Shown here in pieces: positions 34,107-42,831 of a DNA stretch of 64,000 nt. The stretch lies in contig JAYNHH010000011.1 of assembly GCA_038107835.1 (NCBI GenBank), positions 1-64,000 on the forward strand. The letters run 5' to 3'. Numbering within the stretch: the stretch's first letter is position 1; each line of letters opens with the position of its first letter. The DNA is from MED-G116 sp038107835. GTDB taxonomy: Bacteria; Pseudomonadota; Alphaproteobacteria; Puniceispirillales; Puniceispirillaceae. A program made the translations under genes and the position numbers. Under the pieces are notes generated by a model. That model was not told where the DNA came from. It ran no database searches and saw nothing but the letters and a program-made list of their open reading frames with translations.

Positions 34107-35213
34107 ATGGCTGGAGTCGTGGTGGATCTGAAAATGAACAGTGATGACAAGAACAAGGCGCTGGAAGCTGCCATCGGGCAGATTGAAAAGGCGTTCGGCA
34201 AGGGCTCGGTGATGAAGCTCGGCCAGCGCGAATCAGCGGTTGATGTGCAGGCGGTATCGACCGGCTCACTTGGCCTTGACATTGGGCTTGGCATTGGCGG
34301 CTTTCCCAAGGGCCGGATTGTCGAGGTATATGGCCCGGAATCGTCAGGGAAGACCACGCTGGCGCTACATGCGGTGGCCGAGGCGCAGAAGGATGGCGGC
34401 AATTGTGCCTTTGTCGATGCCGAGCATGCGCTTGACCCGGTCTATGCCAAAAAACTTGGCGTCAATATTGATGATCTGCTGATTTCCCAGCCGGATGCCG
34501 GGGAACAGGCGCTGGAGATTGCCGACACACTGGTGCGGTCGGGTGCGATTGATGTGCTGGTCGTTGATTCGGTTGCGGCGCTGGTGCCGCGTGCCGAGCT
34601 TGAGGGCGAGATGGGTGATCACCATGTCGGTCTGCATGCCCGCCTGATGAGCCAGGCGCTGCGCAAGCTGACATCGTCTATCGCCCGCTCGAACTGTCTG
34701 GTCATCTTCATCAACCAGATCCGCCTGAAAATCGGTGTGATGTTCGGCAATCCGGAGACGACAACCGGCGGTAATGCGCTGAAATTCTATGCGTCCGTCA
34801 GGCTTGACATCCGCCGCATCGGTGCGATCAAGGACCGTGATGAGGTGGTCGGCAACCAGACCCGGGTCAAGGTGGTGAAAAACAAGGTGGCGGCACCCTT
34901 CCGCACCATCGAGTTTGACATCATGTATGGTGAGGGCATCTCGAAGATGGGCGAGCTGCTCGATCTTGGCGTTGCTGCCGGCATCGTTGAAAAGGCGGGG
35001 GCGTGGATATCCTACAAGGGGCAGCGCATCGGCCAGGGCCGTGAGAATGCGAAGAACTTCCTGAAGGAACATACCGAGCTGGCCAATGAAATCGAGGCGG
35101 CGATCCGTCAGAATGCCGGCCTTGTCGGTGATCAGATGCTCGACAATTCGATTTCCGAAATGGCCGAGGCCGCCGAACCAGCCTCGCCTGATGAGGTGCC
35201 ACCAGCTGGCTGA
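34107..35213 (+). CDS. recA: recombinase RecA
   Basis: RecA forms filaments on single-stranded DNA, drives strand exchange and triggers LexA cleavage. Walker A is GPESSGKTT and Walker B is VLVVDSVAALVP; the DNA-binding loops include NQIRLKIGVMFGNPETTTGG. The start ATG at 34107 has AAGGAG at 34095-34100; the open frame extends 48 codons upstream without family similarity. Length is 368 aa, as expected. An acidic tail rich in Glu and Pro closes the protein. A strong terminator follows. Confidence 0.97.
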   Translation: MAGVVVDLKMNSDDKNKALEAAIGQIEKAFGKGSVMKLGQRESAVDVQAVSTGSLGLDIGLGIGGFPKGRIVEVYGPESSGKTTLALHAVAEAQKDGGNCAFVDAEHALDPVYAKKLGVNIDDLLISQPDAGEQALEIADTLVRSGAIDVLVVDSVAALVPRAELEGEMGDHHVGLHARLMSQALRKLTSSIARSNCLVIFINQIRLKIGVMFGNPETTTGGNALKFYASVRLDIRRIGAIKDRDEVVGNQTRVKVVKNKVAAPFRTIEFDIMYGEGISKMGELLDLGVAAGIVEKAGAWISYKGQRIGQGRENAKNFLKEHTELANEIEAAIRQNAGLVGDQMLDNSISEMAEAAEPASPDEVPPAG

Positions 35214-35276
35214 CCCCGCCCTGTTGCCGGGGTTGAATCTGCCTCCGTCACCGGTCATCCGGGGCGGGGGTTTTTT
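35214..35276 (+). terminator. rho-independent terminator after recA
   Basis: CCCCGCC (35214-35220) can pair with GGCGGGG (35263-35269), enclosing a loop that can itself fold, followed by six T at 35271-35276. Confidence 0.65.
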
Positions 35277-35488
35277 CATCTGACAATGTTAAATTGCTGG
35301 CAACAGCCGGGTCCCCGGACGCAGAAAATGGCGTGATCTGGCGAAAAACTGTCACTTTGGCTGGACAGGGGGCAAGCCACACGCTTAAAAAAGGGCCAGA
35401 TCATCGTTGGGCGTAGTTTCACGCCCTTGTTTCAACCCGCAGCATGGACCGACATTGGCCGGGCATGCCGCCGCAGGGATACAGGACC

Positions 35489-38128
35489 ATGAGCAGCGTC
35501 AACGACATCCGTTCGACCTTTCTTGACTATTTTCACAAGGACAAGCATCAGATCGTCGATTCGAGTCCGCTGGTCCCACAGAATGACCCGACCTTGATGT
35601 TCACCAATGCCGGCATGGTGCAGTTCAAGAACCTGTTCACCGGGCTTGAGACACGCGATTACAACCGGGCCGTTACCTCGCAGAAATGCGTTCGGGCTGG
35701 CGGCAAGCATAATGACCTGGAGAATGTCGGCTATACGGCGCGGCATCACACGTTTTTCGAGATGCTGGGAAATTTCTCCTTCGGTGACTATTTCAAGGAC
35801 CATGCCATCGAAATGGCCTGGAACCTGATCACCAGGGAATATCGTCTGCCAGCCGAAAAACTGCTTGTCACCGTCTATCACGAGGATGAGGAGGCCGCTG
35901 GACTCTGGCGCAGGATTGCCGGCCTTGATGATGACCGCATCATCCGCATCGCCACCTCGGACAATTTCTGGGCGATGGGTGACACCGGACCCTGCGGTCC
36001 CTGTTCGGAGATTTTCTTTGATCACGGCCCACACATCCCGGGTGGGCCTCCGGGATCTCCTGATGAGGATGGCGATCGCTTCATCGAGATATGGAATCTC
36101 GTTTTCATGCAGTTTGAACAGACGGCAAGTGACCGGATCAACCTGCCGAAACCGTCAATTGACACCGGAATGGGGCTGGAGAGGATTGCTGCGGTGCTGC
36201 AGGGCAAGCACGACAATTATGACATTGATCTGATGCGCGCGCTGATCGAGGCGTCGGCTGACGTCTCCAACACCGATGCCGATGGCGAGAAGAATGTCTC
36301 GCACCGGGTTGTTGCCGATCATCTGCGCGCCACCTCTTTTCTGATTGCCGATGGCGTTCTGCCATCAAATGAGGGGCGGGGCTATGTGTTGCGCCGGATC
36401 ATGCGCCGCGCGATGCGGCATCTGCACCAGCTTGGCTGTCAGGATCCGGTGATGTGGCGGCTGGTACCGGCACTGGTTGCGGAAATGGGCGCGCATTATC
36501 CCGAACTGGGCCGCGCGCAGCCATTGATCACCGAAACGCTCAAACTCGAGGAGACGCGCTTCAAGGAAACGCTGGATCGCGGCCTGCGCATTCTCAATGA
36601 TGAGGTGTCTGGCAAGCCGGCGGGCGGAACGCTCGATGGCGCGACCGCCTTCAAGCTCTATGACACTTTTGGCTTTCCGCTCGATCTGACGCAGGATTTC
36701 ATGCGGGGTTTTGAGTGGTCGGTCGACCTTGACGGGTTCAACACCGCCATGCAGGCGCAAAAGGCCGCCGCCCGAAAGGCATGGAGCGGTTCCGGCGATG
36801 CCGCCACCGAAACCATCTGGCTGGATCTTGGCCAGCGGCATGGGGCGAGTGAGTTCCTCGGCTATACATCTGATACCGCCGAGGGCGTCGTTCTCGCGCT
36901 TGTCGCCGATGGCGCCGAAATCGACAGCACCGGCCCGGGCAGTGCCATCAACATCGTGACCAACCAGACGCCTTTCTATGCCGAATCAGGCGGCCAGATC
37001 GGTGATACGGGCGTCATCGAATGGGCCGATGGCGAGGCTGCGGTCACCGATACCTTCAAGACACCGGCGGGGATGTTTGTCCATCGTGCCGAGGTGCGGC
37101 GGGGAAGCCTTGCCATCGGCACCCCGGTCAGGCTGGTGATTGACACTGAACGCCGCCTGCGGCTGCGCGCCAACCATTCGGCAACACATCTGCTGCATGA
37201 GGCGCTGCGCCATGTCCTTGGTGATCATGTGGCGCAGAAGGGCTCGATGGTGGCGCCTGACAGGTTGCGCTTTGATTTCTCGCACCCGAAGGCTGTTTCC
37301 GTCGAGGAGCAGGCGCGGGTGCAGGCGATTGTCAATCAGCGCATTCAGCTGAACAACGAGGTCTCAACCCGGATCATGACACCCGAGGCAGCGATTGAGC
37401 TGGGCGCATTGGCCCTGTTTGGTGAGAAATATGGTGATGAGGTGCGTGTCGTACAGATGGGCGGACCGGCTGAAACAGCAGGCCGCGGCGCATGGTCGGT
37501 CGAGCTGTGCGGCGGGACGCATGTCGCCCGTACTGGCGACATCAGCCTGTTGAAGATCATTTCAGAATCGGCTGTTGCCGGTGGTGTTCGCCGGATTGAG
37601 GCGGTCACGCAGGCAGGCGCCATTGACTGGATTGAGGGGCGGGAGAAAATTCTCACCGAGGCTGCCGATATTTTGAGGATTGCACCGGAGAAGCTGGCCG
37701 GGCGTGTTGCCCGTCTGCTTGAGGATGCGAGGAAAGCCGATCGCGATATCAGCGCGCTGCGCCGCAAACTTGCGGCTGGGGGCGGGGCTGGTGGTGGCGC
37801 GGCCGAAATCGTCAATGGTGTGAATTTCGTCGGGCGTCTGCTCGAGGATACGCCGGCACGCGAACTCAAATCGATGGCTGATGAGTTGAAGACCGGACTG
37901 GAAAATGCGGTGATCTGTCTGGTCGCAACCGATGATGGCAAGGCGTCGATCGTCGTTGCGGTGACGCCTGATCTTGCCGATAGTCGCAGTGCGGTCGATC
38001 TGGTGCGGCTTGGCTCGGCGGCGCTTGGCGGCGGTGGTGGCGGTGGCCGGCCTGACATGGCGCAGGCGGGTGGCCCGGATGCCGGTAATGCAGAGGCTGC
38101 GCTGGCGGCGGTCTCGGCGGCGCTCTAG
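35489..38128 (+). CDS. alaS: alanyl-tRNA synthetase
   Basis: This class II synthetase charges tRNA-Ala and edits mischarged tRNA. The N-terminus SSVNDIRSTFLDYFHK and SSPLVPQNDPTLMFTNAGM are typical. The editing and zinc site is seen in NHSATHLLHEALR and ELCGGTHVARTGD. A Gly-rich C-terminal oligomerisation region (GGGGGGGRPDMAQAGG) closes it. I start at ATG 35489, where the family begins; the in-frame ATG at 35444 adds 15 residues without similarity. Length is 879 aa. A bidirectional terminator separates it from convergent icd. Confidence 0.96.
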   Translation: MSSVNDIRSTFLDYFHKDKHQIVDSSPLVPQNDPTLMFTNAGMVQFKNLFTGLETRDYNRAVTSQKCVRAGGKHNDLENVGYTARHHTFFEMLGNFSFGDYFKDHAIEMAWNLITREYRLPAEKLLVTVYHEDEEAAGLWRRIAGLDDDRIIRIATSDNFWAMGDTGPCGPCSEIFFDHGPHIPGGPPGSPDEDGDRFIEIWNLVFMQFEQTASDRINLPKPSIDTGMGLERIAAVLQGKHDNYDIDLMRALIEASADVSNTDADGEKNVSHRVVADHLRATSFLIADGVLPSNEGRGYVLRRIMRRAMRHLHQLGCQDPVMWRLVPALVAEMGAHYPELGRAQPLITETLKLEETRFKETLDRGLRILNDEVSGKPAGGTLDGATAFKLYDTFGFPLDLTQDFMRGFEWSVDLDGFNTAMQAQKAAARKAWSGSGDAATETIWLDLGQRHGASEFLGYTSDTAEGVVLALVADGAEIDSTGPGSAINIVTNQTPFYAESGGQIGDTGVIEWADGEAAVTDTFKTPAGMFVHRAEVRRGSLAIGTPVRLVIDTERRLRLRANHSATHLLHEALRHVLGDHVAQKGSMVAPDRLRFDFSHPKAVSVEEQARVQAIVNQRIQLNNEVSTRIMTPEAAIELGALALFGEKYGDEVRVVQMGGPAETAGRGAWSVELCGGTHVARTGDISLLKIISESAVAGGVRRIEAVTQAGAIDWIEGREKILTEAADILRIAPEKLAGRVARLLEDARKADRDISALRRKLAAGGGAGGGAAEIVNGVNFVGRLLEDTPARELKSMADELKTGLENAVICLVATDDGKASIVVAVTPDLADSRSAVDLVRLGSAALGGGGGGGRPDMAQAGGPDAGNAEAALAAVSAAL

Positions 38129-38146
38129 ACGTCGGCACGGCAACAA

Positions 38147-38172
38147 AAAGCCCCGCCATGACGCGGGGCTTT
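38147..38172. terminator. bidirectional terminator between alaS and icd
   Basis: A perfect 10-bp stem AAAGCCCCGC / GCGGGGCTTT with a six-base loop. A and T flanks on both sides make it usable from either direction. Confidence 0.88.
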
Positions 38173-38196
38173 CCTGTTTCGGGACAGGCAGGATTG

Positions 38197-39414
38197 TCAG
38201 GCGCCCATTGCTTTTTGCAGATTTTCGTCAATCGCATCAAGGAAGCCGTCAGTCGTCAGGAACGGCTGCTCATTCGAGATCAGCAGGGCGAGATCCTTGG
38301 TCATCTGGCCCCGCTCAACTGTCTGGATGCAGACTTTCTCGACGGTGTCGGCAAAAGCGGCAACCTCCGGAGTGTCATCAAATTTTGCCCGGTAGGACAG
38401 GCCACGTGTCCAGGCAAAGATCGAGGCGATCGGGTTGGTCGAGGTTGCCTTGCCCTGCTGGTGCTGGCGGAAATGACGGGTGACCGTGCCATGGGCGGCC
38501 TCGGCCTCGACGGTCTTTCCATCCGGGGTCATCAGCACCGAGGTCATCAGGCCAAGCGAGCCAAATCCCTGGGCCACGGTATCGGACTGTACATCGCCAT
38601 CATAGTTCTTGCAGGCCCAGACAAAGCCGCCGTCCCATTTCATCGCGCAGGCCACCATGTCGTCGATCAGGCGGTGTTCATAGATCAATCCGGCGTCCTT
38701 GAATTTGGCGGCAAACTCAGTCTCGAAGACCTCTTCAAACAGGTCCTTGAACCGTCCGTCATAGGCTTTCAGGATGGTATTCTTGGTCGACAGATAGACA
38801 GGCCAGCCAAGATCAAGGCCATAATTCATGCAGGCTCTGGCAAAGCCACGGATCGACTCATCGAGGTTGTACATGGCCATCGCCACGCCGCCCTCGGGGA
38901 AATCGAAAACATCATGCGTGATGGCCGGGCTGCCATCGGCTGGCTGGAAGGTCATCGTCAGCTTGCCGGCACCGGGTGTGACAAAGTCGGTTGCCCGATA
39001 CTGGTCGCCGAAGGCATGGCGGCCAATGACAATCGGCCGTGTCCAGCCGGGAACCAGCCGTGGCACATTCTGACAGATGATCGGCTGGCGGAAAACGGTG
39101 CCGCCGAGAATGTTGCGGATCGTGCCATTCGGGGATTTATACATCCGCTTGAGGTCAAACTCCTCAACCCGGGCCTCATCAGGGGTGATTGTCGCGCATT
39201 TCACGCCAACGCCATATTTCTTGATCGCATTGGCGCTGTCGATGGTGATCTGGTCGTCCGTCTCGTCACGCTTTTCGATGCCCAGATCGTAATATTTCAG
39301 ATCAACATCCAGATAGGGGTGGATCAGCTTGTCCTTGATTTTCTGCCAGATGATACGCGTCATTTCATCGCCATCAATCTCGACAATCGGGGTTTTGACC
39401 TTGATACGTGACAT
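38197..39414 (-). CDS. icd: NADP-dependent isocitrate dehydrogenase
   Basis: This TCA-cycle enzyme converts isocitrate to 2-oxoglutarate and yields NADPH. It belongs to the eukaryote-like homodimeric type (405 aa): IVEIDGDEMTRIIWQ at the start, KSPNGTIRNILGGTVFRQP, RHAFGDQYRATD, IDDMVACAMKWDGGFVWACKN and AAHGTVTRHFRQHQQGK. An antisense frame of nearly the same size is a shadow. The gene is convergent with alaS. Confidence 0.96.
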   Translation of the reverse strand: MSRIKVKTPIVEIDGDEMTRIIWQKIKDKLIHPYLDVDLKYYDLGIEKRDETDDQITIDSANAIKKYGVGVKCATITPDEARVEEFDLKRMYKSPNGTIRNILGGTVFRQPIICQNVPRLVPGWTRPIVIGRHAFGDQYRATDFVTPGAGKLTMTFQPADGSPAITHDVFDFPEGGVAMAMYNLDESIRGFARACMNYGLDLGWPVYLSTKNTILKAYDGRFKDLFEEVFETEFAAKFKDAGLIYEHRLIDDMVACAMKWDGGFVWACKNYDGDVQSDTVAQGFGSLGLMTSVLMTPDGKTVEAEAAHGTVTRHFRQHQQGKATSTNPIASIFAWTRGLSYRAKFDDTPEVAAFADTVEKVCIQTVERGQMTKDLALLISNEQPFLTTDGFLDAIDENLQKAMGA

Positions 39415-39614
39415 GGAAAATCCTTCGGTAATGCTTTTTCAACAGGCCTTCAAACAGGCGGGTGCGGCTGGGCCGTGTGGGCGGGCAGCTGGCCAGCCGT
39501 ATCGAGATTTGGTCCCGGGGGCGATGCGGTTTGGCGCGCTACGGCCAGTTGCCGTTTAACTGGCCTGTTTCTAGACCGGAAATGGGTCACGTGCAAGAGT
39601 GGAAAGCTGCAAAA

Positions 39615-40202
39615 TCAGCCAGAAGTTGCGGCGTTGGCTGTTGCCGTGGCCATGCTGCCATTGGCAACGCTGTCAAGATGATCGGCGATTTCATCAAGCG
39701 TGTCGGCCTGTTCGAGATGTGGCACATTGCCGTGATGCATGAAGCCGGCATCAATGATGTGCTGGATCTGGTCGAGCAGATGCTGCCAATAGCCGTTCAG
39801 ATTGAGAACGATGATCGGTTTTTGATGCAGACCAAGCTGCCGCCAGGTGGCAATTTCCATGGTCTCGTCGAGTGTGCCAAGGCCGCCGGGCAGAACAATG
39901 AAGGCATCGCTCTCGGCATACATCATTTCCTTGCGCTGGTGCATCGTGTCCATGATATGCAGTTTGGTGACACCGGCATGACCGATTTCAACACTGTCCA
40001 GAAAGCGGGGAATAATCCCCGTGACATGGCCGCCCGCCTCGATCACGCCATCGGCGACCCGGCCCATCAGGCCCATCTTGCCACCACCATAGACAAGGCC
40101 AAGCTGCCGTGAGGCAATCATCTGTCCCAACTGATACGCACTCTCAGCATAAATCGGGTCTTCTCCCATCGCGGCACCAGTGAATGTACAGATCTTTTTC
40201 AT
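39615..40202 (-). CDS. LOG-family protein (TIGR00730)
   Basis: A Rossmann-like protein of the 'lonely guy' family. Plant members are cytokinin riboside 5'-monophosphate phosphoribohydrolases, and bacterial ones often hydrolyse AMP or related nucleotides. The diagnostic motif PGGLGTLDETMEI is present, as is GGGKMGLMGRVADG. The start MKKICTFTGAAMGEDPIY fits the family; length is 195 aa. It is 200 bp upstream of icd on the same strand and divergent from the LysM gene. Confidence 0.88.
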   Translation of the reverse strand: MKKICTFTGAAMGEDPIYAESAYQLGQMIASRQLGLVYGGGKMGLMGRVADGVIEAGGHVTGIIPRFLDSVEIGHAGVTKLHIMDTMHQRKEMMYAESDAFIVLPGGLGTLDETMEIATWRQLGLHQKPIIVLNLNGYWQHLLDQIQHIIDAGFMHHGNVPHLEQADTLDEIADHLDSVANGSMATATANAATSG

Positions 40203-40288
40203 TAGCAGTGACTATCCAATCGTTGAACAAGTGGTGGTTAAGCATTACCCTTGTTTACATCTAACGCCAGAAAAAAAGGAAATCTCAG

Positions 40289-41428
40289 GTGCGCTATCTG
40301 ACCTATATATTGCTCGGAGTTGGCGGGTTGATCGCGCTTGCGGCGCTTGCGGTGGTGTTTCTTGGTGATGACGAGCCGGCAGCGGTCGCACCGCAGGGCG
40401 ATGCAAAAAGTGGGATCATTGCCGATGCGGGGCCTGAATCTGCCACGGACGGTAAGGCGGAAGACGCCACCGATCAGGCCGCCCAGACAGCTGCAACCGA
40501 CGAAGCTGCGGTTGCTGCCAGCGCCGATCAGAACCAGCCGCAGTTGGCCATTGATCTGGCCCAGGTGAAACCCGACGGGCAGGCGGTGTTTGCGGGGCAG
40601 GCGGTGCCGGGTGCGATGATCACCGTTTTTGAGGGTGACATTCTGCTTGGCGAGACGGTCGCCGATGACAATGGCGAATGGGTTGTGATTCTGGAGAAGA
40701 CACTTGCCCCGGGTCAGCATCTGGTATCGGTCGCCATGGAGACGACGACAGGCGACACCGAGCTTGCAGACGTCACCCTGGCGATCGGAATTGCTGCTTC
40801 CAGGGATGAGCAACCGCTCGTTGCTGTTCTGCCGCAAACCGGGGATGAAATGCCAAAGCTCCTGCAATCACCGGATGACAAGCCGGCTGAACCCGCCGCC
40901 ATTGCCGCTGCTGACGATGGAGACGGCAGCGGCAGGTCCGAGGTGGTAGATCAGGCCGGGATGGAGTCTGGTAAAATTGCGGCGCCGGCCATTGCGCCGC
41001 GCGCGCTTGTCTGGCGCGGGAACAACCAGCTGGCGATTTCCGGCGTGGCGACAGGCGGTGCCCGGGTGGCAGCCAGCACCGACGGCGGTGATTTTGCCGA
41101 GGCGATGGTCATGGCGAATGGTGACTGGACGGTGTTTGGTACGATTGACCCGTCACTTGTGCGCACCGAATTTCAGTTTTCACTCCATGATGACAGCGGT
41201 TCCAGGGTTGCCAGCTACGTGTTGCCTGTCACCATGCGCGATCTGGATGTCGGTCTGGATGGTAGTGAGATGGTGGTGATCAACAGAGGGGATGCGCTGT
41301 GGCGAATTGCCTATCGCAGCTATGGCGAGGGTGTCCGCTATGTCGATATTGTGCGGCGCAATGCCGGGGTGATTGCCGATCCTGATCTGATCTATCCCAA
41401 CCAGATTTTTGCGCTTCCGAAACAGTGA
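40289..41428 (+). CDS. LysM-domain protein with N-terminal membrane anchor
   Basis: The GTG start at 40289 is chosen because AAAGGAAAT precedes it and no ATG fits. One hydrophobic N-terminal segment (YILLGVGGLIALAALAVVF) anchors it, so the rest is probably periplasmic. A long Ala/Asp/Glu-rich low-complexity stretch follows, then Ig-like beta-rich segments (AVPGAMITVFEGDILLGET and VATGGARVAAST). A LysM peptidoglycan-binding domain fills about residues 328-379 (NRGDALWRIAYRSYGEG to LIYPNQIFALP). Length is 379 aa. Its exact role is unknown. Confidence 0.82.
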   Translation: MRYLTYILLGVGGLIALAALAVVFLGDDEPAAVAPQGDAKSGIIADAGPESATDGKAEDATDQAAQTAATDEAAVAASADQNQPQLAIDLAQVKPDGQAVFAGQAVPGAMITVFEGDILLGETVADDNGEWVVILEKTLAPGQHLVSVAMETTTGDTELADVTLAIGIAASRDEQPLVAVLPQTGDEMPKLLQSPDDKPAEPAAIAAADDGDGSGRSEVVDQAGMESGKIAAPAIAPRALVWRGNNQLAISGVATGGARVAASTDGGDFAEAMVMANGDWTVFGTIDPSLVRTEFQFSLHDDSGSRVASYVLPVTMRDLDVGLDGSEMVVINRGDALWRIAYRSYGEGVRYVDIVRRNAGVIADPDLIYPNQIFALPKQ

Positions 41429-41494
41429 TGTGCCGGCATCGCCGCCGACCGCGCCAGGTGCGCATGACCAAGCAGACAGCAATAGAGGGCCAGC

Positions 41495-42202
41495 ATGGGT
41501 GACGGCACGGCAGATCAGCAAAAACCATCCTTTTTCTGGCAGATTGCCGATGATGGCTGGCCGGTGCTGGCGCTTGCTGGGCTGCTGACGATTTTACTGA
41601 CCATTCTGTTTGTGCCGCTTGGCACCTTTGCGCTGGGAATGCTGGTCTGGCTGGCACATATTCTCCGCGTTCCCGGCCGCAGGGCGCCGGCATCCGCGGC
41701 GGTGGTGCTGGCTCCCGCCGATGGGCGCGTAACCGAGATTGCCATGGTTGAGCAGACACATGCCTTTGATCCCGAAGCGACAGCGGCGCTGCGCATCACC
41801 ATTCGAACATCACTCAGCGATGCGCAGTTACAGATGGCACCCATTGATGGGCGGATCACCGATAATTTTTCCATTCCGGGTCTGTTTGGCGGCTATGAGG
41901 ACATGGCCGTGGCGCGCGCTGACAATGAACGCCGCGAGATCACCCTGACACATGATGACGGGTTCAGTGTGATGCTTGTTCAGCTTGGTGGAAAGACGGC
42001 AAGGCAGCTTGTCTGCCGGCATCATGTTGGGCGTTTTGTCACGCGCGGCACGCCACTCGGCATGGCGCGGCTCGCCGGCGTTGTTGATCTGCTTGTTCCC
42101 GCTGACTGCAGCCCCCAGATTGCCGTTGGCCAGCATGTTCTCGCCGGAGAGACCATTGTCGCCCGTCTGCCGTCACGCCGGCGTGATCGGTCATCAGATT
42201 GA
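41495..42202 (+). CDS. phosphatidylserine decarboxylase-like protein lacking catalytic residues
   Basis: Two hydrophobic segments at the N-terminus and a later PSD-type domain are visible: LAPADGRVTEI, LRITIRT, PIDGRI, DNERREI and VGQHVLAGETIVA align well with short-form (Rhizobium-type) Psd. However, the self-cleavage site that should read FGSR reads L193-A-G-V, so the serine that makes the pyruvoyl group is missing. The catalytic His of the NCHVNR-like region is also replaced (D109-A-Q). Decarboxylase activity is therefore unlikely. The length of 235 aa is normal. The stop overlaps the start of a CDP-alcohol phosphatidyltransferase gene, the same order as psd-pssA operons. Confidence 0.75.
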   Translation: MGDGTADQQKPSFFWQIADDGWPVLALAGLLTILLTILFVPLGTFALGMLVWLAHILRVPGRRAPASAAVVLAPADGRVTEIAMVEQTHAFDPEATAALRITIRTSLSDAQLQMAPIDGRITDNFSIPGLFGGYEDMAVARADNERREITLTHDDGFSVMLVQLGGKTARQLVCRHHVGRFVTRGTPLGMARLAGVVDLLVPADCSPQIAVGQHVLAGETIVARLPSRRRDRSSD

Positions 42203-42804
42203 TGTTTGACGCGGCGCTTCGTCCCCATCTCGACAGGGTTGTCGACCCTGTCGGCCGTTGGTTCGCGGCGCGCGGCATCTCGGCCAGTATGGTCACCGTT
42301 GTCGGTTTTGCCCTCGGCCTTGCCGCCGTTCTTGCTGTTGTCATGGGAATGATGCTGGCGGCGTTTGTGCTGATCCTGCTCAACAGGCTCTGTGATGGGC
42401 TGGATGGGGCGATTGCCAGGGCCACGGCTCCCACGGATTTCGGTGGTTTTCTGGATATTGTGTTTGATTTCATTTTCTACGCGATGATTCCGTTTGGTTT
42501 TGCCCTGTATGATCCAGCCAATGCCCTTGCCGCCTGCTTTCTGATCGTCAGCTTCTTTGGCACGGCTGTCAGCTTTCTTGCCTTTGCCGTGATGGCGCAG
42601 AGGCGGGGGCTTTCAAGCCGGGACCGTGGTTTGAAGTCGCTCTACTATCTGGGCGGCTTGACCGAGGGTGGTGAGACGATCATTCTCTTGCTGGCGATGA
42701 CCGTGACGCCGCAATGGTTCGTCTATTATGCCTATGTGTTTGGTGCGCTCTGCTGGGTCACCGCAGCCAGCCGCATCCTCGAAGCAGGAAAGTTACTGCG
42801 CTGA
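42202..42804 (+). CDS. CDP-alcohol phosphatidyltransferase family protein
   Basis: An integral membrane enzyme with about six helices. The complete CDP-alcohol motif DGLDGAIAR, eight residues, G-x3-D-x3-D is present. Such enzymes join a phosphatidyl group from CDP-diacylglycerol to an alcohol. In psd-pssA operons the alcohol is serine, but this subgroup is not clearly PssA. ATG 42202 overlaps the stop of the Psd-like gene by one base; a TTG one codon earlier is possible. Length is 200 aa. Coupling with a Psd-like partner suggests a role in membrane lipid head groups. Confidence 0.82.
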   Translation: MFDAALRPHLDRVVDPVGRWFAARGISASMVTVVGFALGLAAVLAVVMGMMLAAFVLILLNRLCDGLDGAIARATAPTDFGGFLDIVFDFIFYAMIPFGFALYDPANALAACFLIVSFFGTAVSFLAFAVMAQRRGLSSRDRGLKSLYYLGGLTEGGETIILLLAMTVTPQWFVYYAYVFGALCWVTAASRILEAGKLLR

Positions 42805-42831
42805 CAGTCTGATCTTCAGGAGGTCCGATCA

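Noticed and set aside
38158..39411. A 417-codon open frame on the plus strand covering the icd locus
   Set aside because: It mirrors icd almost exactly and has no family resemblance. High third-position GC on the coding strand produces such antisense frames.
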